Shown here: piece by piece, positions 36,488 through 46,928 of the stretch | Position numbering within the stretch: the first letter of the stretch is position 1 | How the letters are laid out: each line of letters starts with the position of its first letter | Assembly: GCA_025617375.2 (NCBI GenBank) | Contig: JAMYGW020000003.1 | Span: 2,418,001-2,482,000 of the forward strand | Reading direction: 5' to 3' | From: Acarospora socialis | Taxonomy: Eukaryota > Ascomycota > Lecanoromycetes > Acarosporales > Acarosporaceae | Length of the DNA: 64,000 nt | Translations under genes and position numbers: made by a program | The notes under the pieces: generated by a model | Seen by the model: the letters and a program-made list of their open reading frames with translations, nothing else | Database searches by the model: none | Told to the model about the DNA's origin: nothing

Positions 36488-38076
36488 TCACCACAGAACC
36501 TCCGCCCCCACAAGGGGCGCCTCATCCTCATATGCCGCGCTCTCACGACCATGGAGCGGCCATGGCCTTCGATTCCATGCCCGAACGAACCGTCTGGCCT
36601 CGGACTCGGTGTCGAATCGAATGATCCATCGACTTGCCCTCCTTGTTGCCAGCTGGACTTGGCCCTCATCGTTGGAGTCATTTTCCTTTCCTGGGTCGAT
36701 TTCGGCATTGGTTGTGGTGAGAGTGTTTGACTGGGGATAGGCGAGTTTGCTGATGGCTAGGGGCGTGTTGGCGGTTGTGAATGCGCTAGATCTGGAGGCG
36801 GCTGATCCAGGTGAGGACCGGGAGAGAGAGATGGACCATGGCAAGCCTCGGTCGCGGCCGTCGCGAGCGAGGGCTTCCTTGAGGGAGAAAGTGCTGGGCT
36901 GATAGCCTTCGATCCAGAATAGAACCGAGGTATTTCGACTCCGTATGGTTGCTTCGGCCTCTGTAAGAGCTGAGTTTGTTGTTGTGTTCGTAACGGTGTC
37001 TGTGTCCCGACGCGTATTCGAACTCCGGTCCTGCACGATCCCCTCATACCCTCCCGTTTCCAACAAGCCCCTGATCATAGGCGAATAAGGCTGGACGAGC
37101 AAGCGCAACGACAAGCGCTGCGAAGGCGGGATGAGCGCGTATTCCTGCAGCAGCTGGTAGACGTCTTCGCCGTCGGCGAGCCGGTAGCCCGGAGGTGGCG
37201 GGAGCGGTGATTCAATGGAGGTGGGCGTGTGCGTGCGCGCCATGCGGTGTAGGTAAATGAGATGTTCTTGGTAGGATTTGGCGGAGACGAGGGAGGGGAA
37301 GAGAAGAAGGTAGGAGCCTGTCGGCTGAAGGGTGAGCGGTTCGCGCAGGGGTATCACTGCATTGGTCGTGCGTTAGACGTGTCTCTAAAAGGTATGAGTG
37401 TGAGGGCAAATGTAGATAGCGTTCTCCTCAATTTTCTCGAGTGCAGAGGGACGAATGGCTACAGCACGTAGCGCCGGAATAGACGATAGAGGTTGAGCCA
37501 ACCTTTCAAGATATCGCCCTGCCCCTTCCACCCCTCAATATGTTTCCCCTTCGGCACCACTCGCCGGAAGTCATCTTCGCAGAGCGACTTGCTGGCGTTA
37601 CGGAACACCATGACCGTCATCTCTGTGCGACCTCGCGCTTCTGCCGACAGGGTCCTGATCCGACCGTCGCGCCGTCGCAGCGAGCCAGTCGAGTTTTTGC
37701 GCAGGGCCTTTGCGTGTGCGGACGAGACATCGTCTAGGTCAGGCGATAGGGGAAGGGGGGGAATATCGCGGTGCGGCCTCTTCGTCGAGGCTGGAGATTG
37801 AGCGGGCGCTTTGAGTTTAGCCGCCTCTTCGGGGAAGAGCTCTTCGAGGAGGGAGAGGTGTGGGGTCGAGGGTGTTGAAGGTGGACTATTGCGCGCTGGC
37901 GTTGGAGAAGTGGATTTGGATTTGGGTTTGGGCCTGGGGTTAGGTTTGGGGTTGGGCCTGGGGTTGGGTCTGGGGTTGGGTTTCGAGGATAGGACGACTC
38001 GAAATTGTCGACATTGCTGGATGGACCATGACGGTAATAGGAATTGCGGAGGGAGCAGCCCCAGCTTGAGCATCAA
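36488..38076 (-). CDS. Unrecognised protein with likely mitochondrial presequence
   Basis: Exons 38076-37503 and 37356-36488 (146-bp intron) give 480 aa. The N-terminus MMLKLGLLPPQFLLPSWSIQ then QCRQFRVVLSS is basic and amphipathic without acids, as in a matrix signal. A Pro/Lys/Arg repeat (NPRP units, about 34-52) and a disordered stretch follow. The conserved-looking core includes DDFRRVVPKGKHIEGWKGQG, LTLQPTGSYLLLFPSLVSA and ASRWIIRFDTESEARRFVRA, the last resembling an RRM-like helix near the C-terminus. A role in mitochondrial RNA or translation would fit but is inference. Divergent from AFG2. Confidence 0.72.
37921..37983. repeat. G-rich 12-bp minisatellite inside a coding exon
   Basis: Imperfect tandem units of about 12 bp (GGTTGGGTCTGG-like) on the + strand, with at least eight runs of three or more G in 63 bp. 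It encodes the NPRP/NPKP repeat of the gene at 36488-38076 from the opposite, C-rich strand. The coding strand is therefore C-rich and the template strand G-rich. Confidence 0.85.
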
Positions 38077-38447
38077 TCAATTGAAGGGTCGGGGAGGTTT
38101 GTCGATGGGAGGAGCAAGTTTGGTGGTCATCGGGCCGTGCCATGTAGATGAGGAACATGTGGTGGCTTGCAGATCTAGCGCAAGCGTCGACCCGTTCGAA
38201 GCCTTACATACCAACGCTAACCTGTCTAGAAGTTTGGCATTGAAGAAGAGACGATGCAAATAACAGTAGCCATGAGCTGTCCTGAGCAATTATCATGATA
38301 CGGGTTACTACTCTCCATGGTTGCCATCAAGAATGAATGACGGTGGGAGCCACACGGGACCGTGTAATTGGAGTCGGCAGCGCTAGCCATCTTAAATCTT
38401 TCACAACCAGAACAGTAACTCAACCTTGCAACATCTGGTCAGTGCAA
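38077..38447. promoter_or_regulatory. Divergent promoter, unknown mitochondrial-type gene / AFG2
   Basis: About 370 bp between divergent start codons. The AFG2 frame is open upstream to 38337, so the boundary depends on start choice. No motif assigned. Confidence 0.5.
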
Positions 38448-40788
38448 ATGGCTGAAGCTTCCAAATACACCATCCGGCCATTCTCCAAGCCAGCCAGGAC
38501 CGATGGAAAAGACACATTCCGTATTTACCTCTCGCCCGCCACGCTGCTACTGCACAAGTTACGAGCTGGTGATCCGTGTTCTATAACAGGCTCTAACGGT
38601 CCTGCCAGGACAGCAATTGCCTGGGTAGCACCGGAGAAGATTCAAGACAATGTGGTACAGACCTCCAAAGCCCTACAGACCTTGTACAGCTTCAAGCTTG
38701 GAGACAAGGTATCGATATCGAAGCATGAGAGACCCATTCACGAGGTTGTAACTGTTTCTCTCGCGGAGAAAGTGCAGATTGACACGCAAGCATTGGATGC
38801 CCATGACAAGGGGCACTGGGAGTGGTTTTTGGAACTTCCTCTCAGTAAAGCCGAGTTCATTTGTACTGGCATGATTCTGGAAGTTGTAGAGCTTAAGGAT
38901 TCGAGAAGATCGTTTACAATCCAATCTATCAATGGGGAAGACTCGCAAGATCTATATCGGTTTGCGCGATCCTCGACTGTCTATCTTAACAACGCCGTGG
39001 CACCTGGTCAGTCAACAAAGCCTTACGAACACCGCCTAGAGATCTCCGGGGCCGGCATCGGAGGCCTCGATCGACAGATTCGTCAGATCAATGAACGTCT
39101 GTCAGCTTACAGGGATGACCATCCCCGCTTGAAGATGCCGCCATGGTTTCGGCGCCGGCGCGGTGGAATCCTCTTGCACGGTCCTGCAGGCACCGGTAAG
39201 AGTCTGCTATTAGAGAACATCGCCTCTGCCCCATGGTGCAAGGTTTTCTACCTCGATGACTCGACAGTGGGTCGAAACGTAGCTGATGATGAAGCGGCGG
39301 TGCGCAAAGTCTTTGCCCGTGCTCATCAAAATCAACCCAGTGTCATCATTGTGGATCAGCTTGAAACCATTGCGTCTAAAGCTGGGATGTCCCAGGGGCT
39401 TCGAGCTGGTAGTATGCTCTACGCCCTACGACGGGAATTAGACGCTTCGAGGGACTCCAAGGTACTTTTCGTAGCAACAACACGTCGGTTGATTGACATT
39501 GACGAGTCTTTGCGGGTTCCTGGGAGATTGGAATTCGAGATTGAGATTCCCATCCCTGACGCCAATGCTCGTATTGAGATTCTGAAAGTTCTCCAAGCAC
39601 TAAACCCGACGACGTCCAATCCAGTGTTGGAGCATCTAGGAGAACGCACACATGGCTACGTAGGGGCCGATCTGGCGTCGCTCCTTCTGGCTGCCGGAGA
39701 AAAAGCAGAGTCTCGATATGTTGAGCAGATTCAAAAGGAAGAAGTTCATGATTCAAAAGTGAACGGCCTTGGGCCCCAGCGTGGAACATCACCGGCGCCA
39801 AGCGAAGAGAATGGAGAGATTCTAGTCGAGGTGACTGAAGCCGACTTGGACCACGCACTAACGGTCACAGAACCTACTGCTATGCGAGAGGTGTTCTTGG
39901 AGACCCCCAAAGTGCGGTGGGGGGATATTGGTGGCCAACAAATGGTGAAGCAAAGTCTTCGAGAGGCGGTAGAGTGGCCGTTCAAGGTATGTTCCCAAAA
40001 GGTTTGAAGGATATTCTGGAACTAAATGTCAGCAGTATGCGAGTGAGATGGAGCGGTTAGGCATGGAACCGAAGAAAGGACTCTTATTATACGGACCTCC
40101 TGGCTGCTCGAAAACATTAATCGCAAAGGCGGTTGCGACAGAAGCAGGTCTCAATTTCATTGCGATCAAGGGAGGCGAGCTCCTGAGTATGTATGTTGGT
40201 GAATCAGAGCGTGCGGTGAGGGAAGTGTTCCGCAAGGCTAGGGCTGCGAGTCCGAGCATCATCTTCTTTGATGAGATTGACGCCATCGGCTCTGCTAGAG
40301 GCGAAGGCAGCAATCACAGCGGACTAAACGTTCTCACTACTCTGCTCAACGAGATGGATGGTATTGAGGCACTGAAAGGAGTGTTTGTCCTTGCAGCTAC
40401 AAACAAGCCGGAGCTTCTGGATCCCGCGCTCATGCGGCCTGGGAGAATCGATACCATCCTGTATGTAGGCCTCCCCGACTATGAAACCCGGAGGGAGATC
40501 CTGGCGATCAGAACACGCAGAATGGACGTGAGAAGCGAGGTGTCTGCTGGGGAGCTAGCGGAGAAGACAGATGGATACTCGGGAGCTGAGATAGTCGATA
40601 TTTGCCAGCGAGCAAGCTTTGCTGCCCTTAAAGAACAGGAGGACACGGGCATCAGTCAGCAGATTACCCGTCAACATTTCGATGTGGCCATTGCAGAGGT
40701 GATGCCTATGACGACGCCTGAAATGCTCTCCAGTTTCGAAGCTTGGGCTGCGCGAGGCACTCAAAATCGCTACCGTAACCGGGTGTGA
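38448..40788 (+). CDS. AFG2: AAA-ATPase AFG2 (Drg1/SPATA5 type)
   Basis: Hexameric type II AAA ATPase of the Cdc48 family that releases Rlp24 and other shuttling factors from cytoplasmic pre-60S ribosomes. Exons 38448-39986 and 40036-40788, 49-bp intron, 763 aa. The N-domain is followed by D1 (Walker A GPAGTGKS near 245-252) and D2 (GPPGCSKT, FFDEIDAIGSARGEG, NEMDG, RPGRID). GPPGCSKT is the AFG2 signature. D1 has VDQLE at 302-306, so the Walker B glutamate is Gln304, while D2 keeps DE. The acceptor is a CAGCAG tandem; the second site gives the family spacing WPFKYA. Start MAEASKYT is preferred to the longer frame from 38337. Confidence 0.94.
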
Positions 40789-42391
40789 ATCAAAGCCTCA
40801 ATGTCCAATGGCTGTGACAGGATACCGAACATTCAGCCAAGACGCCATGGCGAAGCCCGCATATGGGGGCCATATGCTATGTATGCAGTCTGATACGAGT
40901 TGACAAGTCTTTTGTCTCAGAGTTTGAGTCAGCAGCCTTCAAGATAGCACTCTGCAAGTCCGAGTTGCCGGAGGAGGGAGCGGTTGGTGCGGAAGGTTGC
41001 AATGATGGGGGCACATCATCTAGCCAAAATGACTGCTCACTGCAGTTACTCGTACCATCCTTCCATGATGACTCGACAATGGTCACATGAACGGGCAAAT
41101 ACCAACAACAAACTCGAAGCGCATAGAAGCAGAGGAGACTGAAGGAGCTGACATCCGACGAAAGACCGGAAGTTTTGCTTGAAACAGAATGCTGACAGAA
41201 AACGACTCGTATGCTAGCCCTGCAGAATGACAGCCCATGAACGATGTAGCAGTGATACCATTTAGGATTTGCTGTCCCAAGCAGATAGTCAGCGTCAGAA
41301 AGAACTTGCGCCCACCGGAGCGTTCGAGCTGTCATTATGCATACCATTAGGGGTGGGGTTTCTTCGGCAATGTATGTCTCCCTAATCTCAGCTAGGTAAG
41401 ACGAGTCTGAGAGTGGATCTGGGGTCAAGGCCAGCACAGGGCGTTCCATACAGTATTCGCTGTCACATGCAATGGCGCCCTATCTCCAAAAATGGTATCA
41501 ATGCTGACAGCAAAAGAATAAGGGTCTTGTTGACATGTAACGAGTCAAGAGCACCAGCACACACTATCAAAGCCAGTTCCCCACTACCGGAACAAGTTGA
41601 TGATCTAGTCATGCGAGTGATATCGGTGCAGGATCACGGCGCAGGGCCAACGCATGACCACTCTTCAATGGTTGTACGACATGATGCTCTGCACTGCAAA
41701 CGTGTGACATTCTTCGAAATGACCTCGATGCGATTCAAATGCATGATGTCTGACATTTGAGCAGTATCAAGGCTACTGCTGTGTACTTTGATACCGCAGC
41801 GTCGGGATATGAACTGAGGATTAAACACAATCTGAAAGCAGAAGCTACTACATTATGATCGTCACGTAAGTTAATAATATCAGAAATTGTGTAACACGCA
41901 CAACCTTAAGCGGGTTAACCGCCGTCCGTACCAAGGTACCCGGTAATTTACCACCCAGCAATCCGTACGGACTGTATCATGTACATGTAAGGCGTACCTC
42001 ACCCTCTTTTCCTTCCCACCAACCACGCTTCCGTTCTTTACGCCAATCTTTCTTGGTGGGGCAGATAACCACCGCACGTTTGAAAAAGTTATTATCGTGT
42101 TCCCCGTATCGGATTAAGGCATTGACTCAGTAAGACAAGAAACACAAATTACCCCTCTACCACCATCATCATCATCACCACCACCACCACCACCACCACC
42201 TTCACAATCACCGCTTGTGCCAATCAATCAATCAGCGACCCGGCTATACTTCGTCCCTTGAACCAACACCCATTACCATAAGAAGCGCTCCATACGCACT
42301 TCCTCAACGTCCTGCAACGGAGATTAGACACCTGCTGGAGAGACTCTCCCATTAACAATCTTCGGAGAATATCTCACGACTTACAGGCGCC
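40789..42391. other. Intergenic, 1.6 kb, includes the profilin promoter
   Basis: Between the AFG2 stop and the profilin start. A 190-codon frame at 40877-41449 (-) resembles nothing known and I do not call it. The last 400 bp are CT/CA-rich, as in strong fungal promoters and leaders. Confidence 0.45.
42160..42200. repeat. CAC/CAT trinucleotide repeat in the profilin leader
   Basis: About 13 units of CAC or CAT, 190 bp before the profilin ATG, within a pyrimidine/CA-rich stretch typical of highly expressed fungal promoters or 5'UTRs. Confidence 0.85.
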
Positions 42392-43085
42392 ATGTCGTGG
42401 CAAGGTAAGCGCTAAACTGATGCCCGCAGCTTACTGTTCCTACGGTTCTTAAGGCTGACTTCTCCCCAACTTGCACAGCGTACGTTGACACGAGGTAAAA
42501 CCCCGCTCTATCTGTCCTGACAAGAGACCCACACCGTTGTGGAACATCATCTCTGACCTCGAATCTACACAGCCTCGTCGGCACGGGTAACATCGACAAG
42601 GCCGCCATCTTCAACAAGGAAGGCAGCAGCGTCTGGGCGAGTTCCCCTGGCTTCACGGTACGTTCCTGGTTGATGTGGCGCCATCCCTTCACACGCAACA
42701 CACCCACCAGCTACGAAGGCAGAGGTAATCGGACGTCAAGATAGCTGGGACGTATGAACGAGATGTGAGGCAAAGATAAGTGACCATACTGACCTCTCCA
42801 CCCTAGGTCGCCCCCGCCGAGATCCGGGAGGTAGTGGCCGCGTACGATGATACCAGCGCCATGGAGCAAGTCCGGAGCACCGGCCTGCGGATCGCCGGCG
42901 AACGGTACGTGGTCATCAAGGCCGAAGGCCGGAGTCTGCACGCGAAGAAGGGCAAGGAAGGCGTCGTCCTCGTCAAGACCGTCCAGGCCATCCTCGTCAC
43001 CCACTACCCGGAGACGGTGCAGCCCGGTCCTGCGGTCAAGACGGTCGAAGACCTCGCCGATTATTTGATCAGCGTCGGGTACTGA
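42392..43085 (+). CDS. PFY1: Profilin
   Basis: Small actin-monomer binding protein that also binds poly-proline and phosphoinositides, feeding formin-driven actin assembly. Exons 42392-42404 (13 nt), 42479-42494 (16 nt), 42573-42657 and 42807-43085 give 130 aa, the family length. Exon 1 encodes MSWQ plus one base, exon 2 AYVDT; together MSWQAYVDTSLVGTGNIDKA is the classic profilin start. FNKEGSSVWASSPGF and the C-terminal VEDLADYLISVGY are diagnostic. Introns are 74, 78 and 149 bp. It is convergent with GOT1. Confidence 0.96.
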
Positions 43086-43534
43086 GTGGGGTCGGGTGGG
43101 GTCTCGGTCCGTGTGGCTTGCATGCATGGTTCCTCTGACTGGTGTCTTTTCGATCGATCTTTTACATTTGCGTGCGCGCTGAGAAGAAAGGGAACGAAAC
43201 AAAATGGAGGGTTTTGTTTTTACAATGGGCTAGATTGTACTTTATTTGCATAACCTCTATGAGGATGGGATCCCTGGCAGATAGAGGAGGAGTGATATCG
43301 AATGAAAAGGCGCTTTGACTTTCCCGTGTTTCCGTGCCGTCGACGGCGGTCATGTTGCAAGTGGCTTTTCTTGTCCACTTGCCATTCGTATCCGGAGCGT
43401 AACGCTCCACGCACCCGTACCTGTACCTCTCTCAACCCCAAGCCGGACCTTCTCGGGCCACGCCAAGGCACCTCCCAATCCCACACTCACCCCTCCAAGC
43501 CCAAACCAGCCCAACCGTCCCTCACCCACTCCCC
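43086..43534. other. Intergenic, convergent profilin / GOT1 3' ends
   Basis: About 450 bp with both 3'UTRs. The + strand is C-rich after 43430 because GOT1 is GC-rich on the other strand. No other gene seen. Confidence 0.5.
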
Positions 43535-44326
43535 TCAAACCGGCAATTCCCCACCACCCCTCCCGACCCCGACCCTCTGCAACAACGCCCTCAAAACGCC
43601 TCCCACAACCGGCACGTTCCCCACAAACCCGACCAACGTCCCCAAGAAATCGCCAAACAGCACGAAGATGCCGTATCCCTCGACCAGAAAGCCGCACAGC
43701 GGCCAGCGCAGCAGGATCAGGAGGATGCCGGCCAGGAAGGCCGCCGTGCCGCGCCATTTCGGGCGGCGCGTGAAGAAGGTGAGCGTTTTGCGCGGGCCCA
43801 GGATGAGCGGGAGGCCGAGGGTGAAGAGGATCTGTGGGCAGAGGTGTTAGGGGAGGCGGCGGCGGCGGAGGCGGGTGGCGGGGAAGGGGATTTTGAGGGG
43901 TGGAGGGAGGGAGAGGGAGAGGGGAAGGGGGAAGAGGAGTTACGTTTCCCATTGCGAGCCTGCAGGGGTGAGGGGGTTAGTTTGCGCTTCGCTCGGGGAT
44001 GGTGGAGGAGGGGTGGGGGAGTGCTGCACGTACATTGCGCGATCAAAGAATAAGATCACGCCACCGACGAGGAAGAAGCCTCCTGTTGTTTGCGACCGTG
44101 TCAGTGCACTTCAACCTCTTCCCGCTAGGTGCCGGGAATATTTTCCGTCGTTCCCCGTGTGTATAGATGCGGCGGGGTGCGAGGGGAAGAGGTGGTGATC
44201 GTACCTACCGCCTGAACAGAAGGCTACGCCAACCTCTAGACAGCAATTAGAGTCAGTTATGTCTTCATTGCTGTGGGGAATAGAGTGGGACTTACTCTGC
44301 GTATCTGAAAGCCACATGGTAGGCAT
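43535..44326 (-). CDS. GOT1: Golgi transport protein Got1
   Basis: Small tetraspanning membrane protein of ER-Golgi COPII vesicles. Exons 44326-44296 (31 nt), 44235-44209 (27), 44082-44034 (49), 43959-43944 (16) and 43831-43535 give 139 aa. The joined start MWLSDTQKVGVAFCSGGGFF, then GGVILFFDRAMLAMGNILF, is the family signature. Hydrophobic helices follow: LGLPLILG, AFLAGILLILLRWPLCGFLV and YGIFVLFGDFLGTLVGFVG. Met1 could be 44326 (MPTMW) or 44317 (MWLSD). The C-terminus is Gly-rich rather than the usual short basic tail. No single open frame exceeds the last exon, so splicing is essential to see the gene. Confidence 0.93.
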
Positions 44327-45289
44327 GCTCGTTGTTTGTCGATCTGCCCCGCGTCCGCTGCTGCGGAGGGAATCGATTCGCGTCAGGTGATATCAATGCA
44401 GTACGGGCAATTGGGATTGCAGGTGAGTTTTTCTAGATGAGATATCGGCGTAGGGCAACCTAGTGGTGTATATATTGTACGAAGTACCCTGTTGTCAAGG
44501 AAAGCTGGCCGGTTCGGAGGCCGACGCGCCGGGTTTCGAAGGGAGCAGGGGTCCATTAGCGTTGAGCTTATCGCGACGGCTACAACCGTTGTGGTTTATT
44601 GCTTATTGCAAGTTTCTCTTCTTCGCACAGATGTTGATCGATTCACAGGGGCAAGGAAGATTCCTACCGCCTCTACGATACTGGAATACATTGTACTTCC
44701 AGGCCTTCTTCACCTTCATGTGACTTGAAGCCACCATTGCTTGCGCAAAACCAGAGATGGTTCTCTGAGAATGGCAGTGACATTAATTCCTGTACCTCTT
44801 TCTTCGATCAACGCTTCTGATGAGTTGGCCTTCTTAGAAGTCTTGCATCATTGCCTTGACGACAGGGACTACATGTCTCTGTAACTGATACCCCAGCCTC
44901 CACCATGGGTTCTTCGGTACACCGTCACAACTGGCACAGACCAAATATATCCCTGGTCACGATTAAGCCGGAGCGTCTTCTTGAGCTTTGTTTCGAAAGA
45001 GACTTGGTGGGTGGAGGAGGTTTGACTTTGTTGACCATACATGCAAAAGTCTGCTATGTTGAGATTTAGCTATCGGGTAGGTCACTATTCTAGCATGTTA
45101 GTATATTCAAGAACGGCTTCAGCTGGCTACATACTTCTATAGCTTGAGAATTATGTCGTGCTTGTATGCAGAGGCAAATTGAGCACGTCCGTTCCGCTTT
45201 ACACCAGCGTAGACTAAGGGCGATTGAGGGAGCCGTGGACGGATCAACGGCTTGTAGATAGGCGTCCCAGTAATCCTTAGTACACATGG
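44327..45289. other. Intergenic, about 960 bp
   Basis: GOT1 promoter side and IES6 3' side. Short frames around 44463-44728 show no family match and no splice support. Nothing else seen. Confidence 0.45.
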
Positions 45290-45862
45290 CTACTTCAACA
45301 CCACATGAGCTCCCCTGGCTTCCAGATACTTCTCCGTCACACCCTGCGGCAGACTCCTCACAACTGCGAAAACTTCCTTGTTGTGGTACCTCAACCTCGT
45401 CTTCGGATCCGTGTAGCGAGCAGGCAAACCAGTAACATCACAGTAATGCCTCTGTTGCCCCGGATGCAGGGACGGCGCCGATTCGATATTCGTATAAGTT
45501 ACCACCGGACCCGTAGAGTGCCCCGCTTGCATGTTCTTCTCAAGCACGAGTGTGCAGAGACTCTGCGCAGCTTGAGCGATGGTCGGATGGGCTGTAGCGC
45601 CGTTCGTGCGTGCTGGCGTAGCCCCTCCCGGTGCGGCCGTAGACCCGGGAGGTAGAGGAGTTGAGGTGCCGCTGTTGTTTTGCGTGGCTAGAACGGACGC
45701 TTCCTTACGGGACGCTTCCGCGATGATCTGCTTGATGTTCTTGTTTCGGCGCTGTGAGGGTTTCCAGCGAGGATTACGGAATGGTTTTCGGATTGGAGTC
45801 ATGTCGAGCTGGTCTAATAGCTGCTGGTGAGAGTCGTCCGCTGAAGGTGTTGCGGGAGCCAT
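45290..45862 (-). CDS. IES6: INO80 complex subunit Ies6 (YL1-C domain)
   Basis: Nuclear chromatin-remodelling subunit that pairs with Arp5 to couple INO80 ATPase activity to nucleosome sliding. Single exon, 190 aa from MAPATPSADD; an upstream in-frame ATG (45949) would add 29 residues. Basic segment RKPFRNPRWKPSQRRNKNIK is characteristic. The C-terminal YL1-C domain reads PSLHPGQQRHYCDVTGLPAR, then YTDPKTRLRYHNKEVF. A Pro/Thr/Ala-rich linker separates them. It shares a 209-bp divergent promoter with DAD4 and lies 1.4 kb from ARP5. Confidence 0.95.
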   Translation of the reverse strand: MAPATPSADDSHQQLLDQLDMTPIRKPFRNPRWKPSQRRNKNIKQIIAEASRKEASVLATQNNSGTSTPLPPGSTAAPGGATPARTNGATAHPTIAQAAQSLCTLVLEKNMQAGHSTGPVVTYTNIESAPSLHPGQQRHYCDVTGLPARYTDPKTRLRYHNKEVFAVVRSLPQGVTEKYLEARGAHVVLK

Positions 45863-46071
45863 TGTTAATTCGTAGTTGTTGCTTGGTGTCTCCGGACGTT
45901 CTTTGAGATCTGTCCTGGTCCCAAGGAACATGATCACGCTCGAACTCACAGGGCCATGGTGCGCTAGCGGCCCATTAATTGTTCCGTGTCTCTGTTGACG
46001 CGATTCCAGAAGGTCATGTTAAATTTTTTGATATCAACAATTGGCAGGTACTGTACTATTTCGATATCACA
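45863..46071. promoter_or_regulatory. 209-bp bidirectional promoter, IES6 / DAD4
   Basis: The whole distance between the two divergent start codons is 209 bp, so both transcripts must start inside it. No factor site is assigned. Confidence 0.6.
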
Positions 46072-46533
46072 ATGGTACGCATGGTGCTATTCTTACTTGC
46101 AAAGCCCGATCCGGAGAGTTGACTGATGGTGATTCGTACCACAGGAGAGTCCCCACGAGCATCAACAGAACCTCTTGCTATCGCGCATCATCACCAATGT
46201 GGTGTGTGACTAAGCATATTATATAGCGGCACGAATACGATTGTTTACTTTGCTATAGGAAAAACTGAATGAGGCGGTGATGGTCTTGAACAAGAGTCTT
46301 CAGGTATATTTGGCCGCTCATATGTACAAATTCGTACCGGCCGTCTCTGACGCCGAGTATAGGAGATCAACGTTCAAAACATGAATGTGGAGTTGGTGGC
46401 ACAGATGTTCAAGAATTACCAGTCCAACGTCTTGTTTCATCTTGAGGGTCAGTAGGGTCCTTGAGATTATGGGAGCCGGGCCTGCCACTGACTGTCGGCT
46501 GCAGCAACGGACAGCTTGAAGGATCCATGTTGA
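46072..46533 (+). CDS. DAD4: DASH complex subunit Dad4
   Basis: Outer-kinetochore DASH/Dam1 ring subunit that couples chromosomes to spindle microtubules. Five exons: 46072-46074 (the ATG alone), 46145-46201, 46259-46303, 46363-46447 and 46505-46533; 219 nt, 72 aa, the exact family length. The joined protein reads [72 protein letters not shown], which matches Dad4 throughout. All introns (70, 57, 59, 57 bp) are GT-AG with YAG acceptors. No exon makes a long open frame, so the gene is easily missed. It runs toward a tRNA candidate and ARP5. Confidence 0.94.
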
Positions 46534-46928
46534 GTTGCAACGTGGCTGGCACTATGATTAGACGAGGCGAACAGGATGATAATGAAATGAGTCATTCCCC
46601 GAAACAAGTCAGTACAGACGCATGGGCTAGACAGTCAGTCTGGGACACGAAGGAAAGCGTGCCGTATCCGGCTAGCCTCTACCTCGTCATCTTTCGCTTC
46701 TTGTTACCCTTCCACCTTGTTTTGGCTGCCGTCACGATGGTCACGACTTTTAGATACTCCCTGTCTGTGTGGGTACGCCTCCGTGTTCTCCTCTAATTGT
46801 AAATCCGTCAATGCCCAGTCAATGCCCTTTGCTTGATTCTCGCTAGGACTTGATCAAACCCTCACGAGATAATAAAAGCATTTTGGTAGACTATATAATC
46901 AAATTTAACAACCATTGAAATACATAAG
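46534..46928. other. Intergenic, DAD4 3' side / tRNA upstream
   Basis: About 395 bp. A short open stretch reading to 46796 with a hydrophobic end has no family. The last 70 bp before the tRNA are AT-rich. Confidence 0.4.

Noticed and set aside
40877-41449. 190-codon minus-strand frame in the AFG2-profilin gap
   Set aside because: Composition looks non-coding, no motif or domain recognised, no upstream exon.
43302-44053. Pro-rich plus-strand frames and opposite frames around GOT1
   Set aside because: Artefacts of GC-rich GOT1 sequence; the spliced minus-strand model matches Got1 from end to end.
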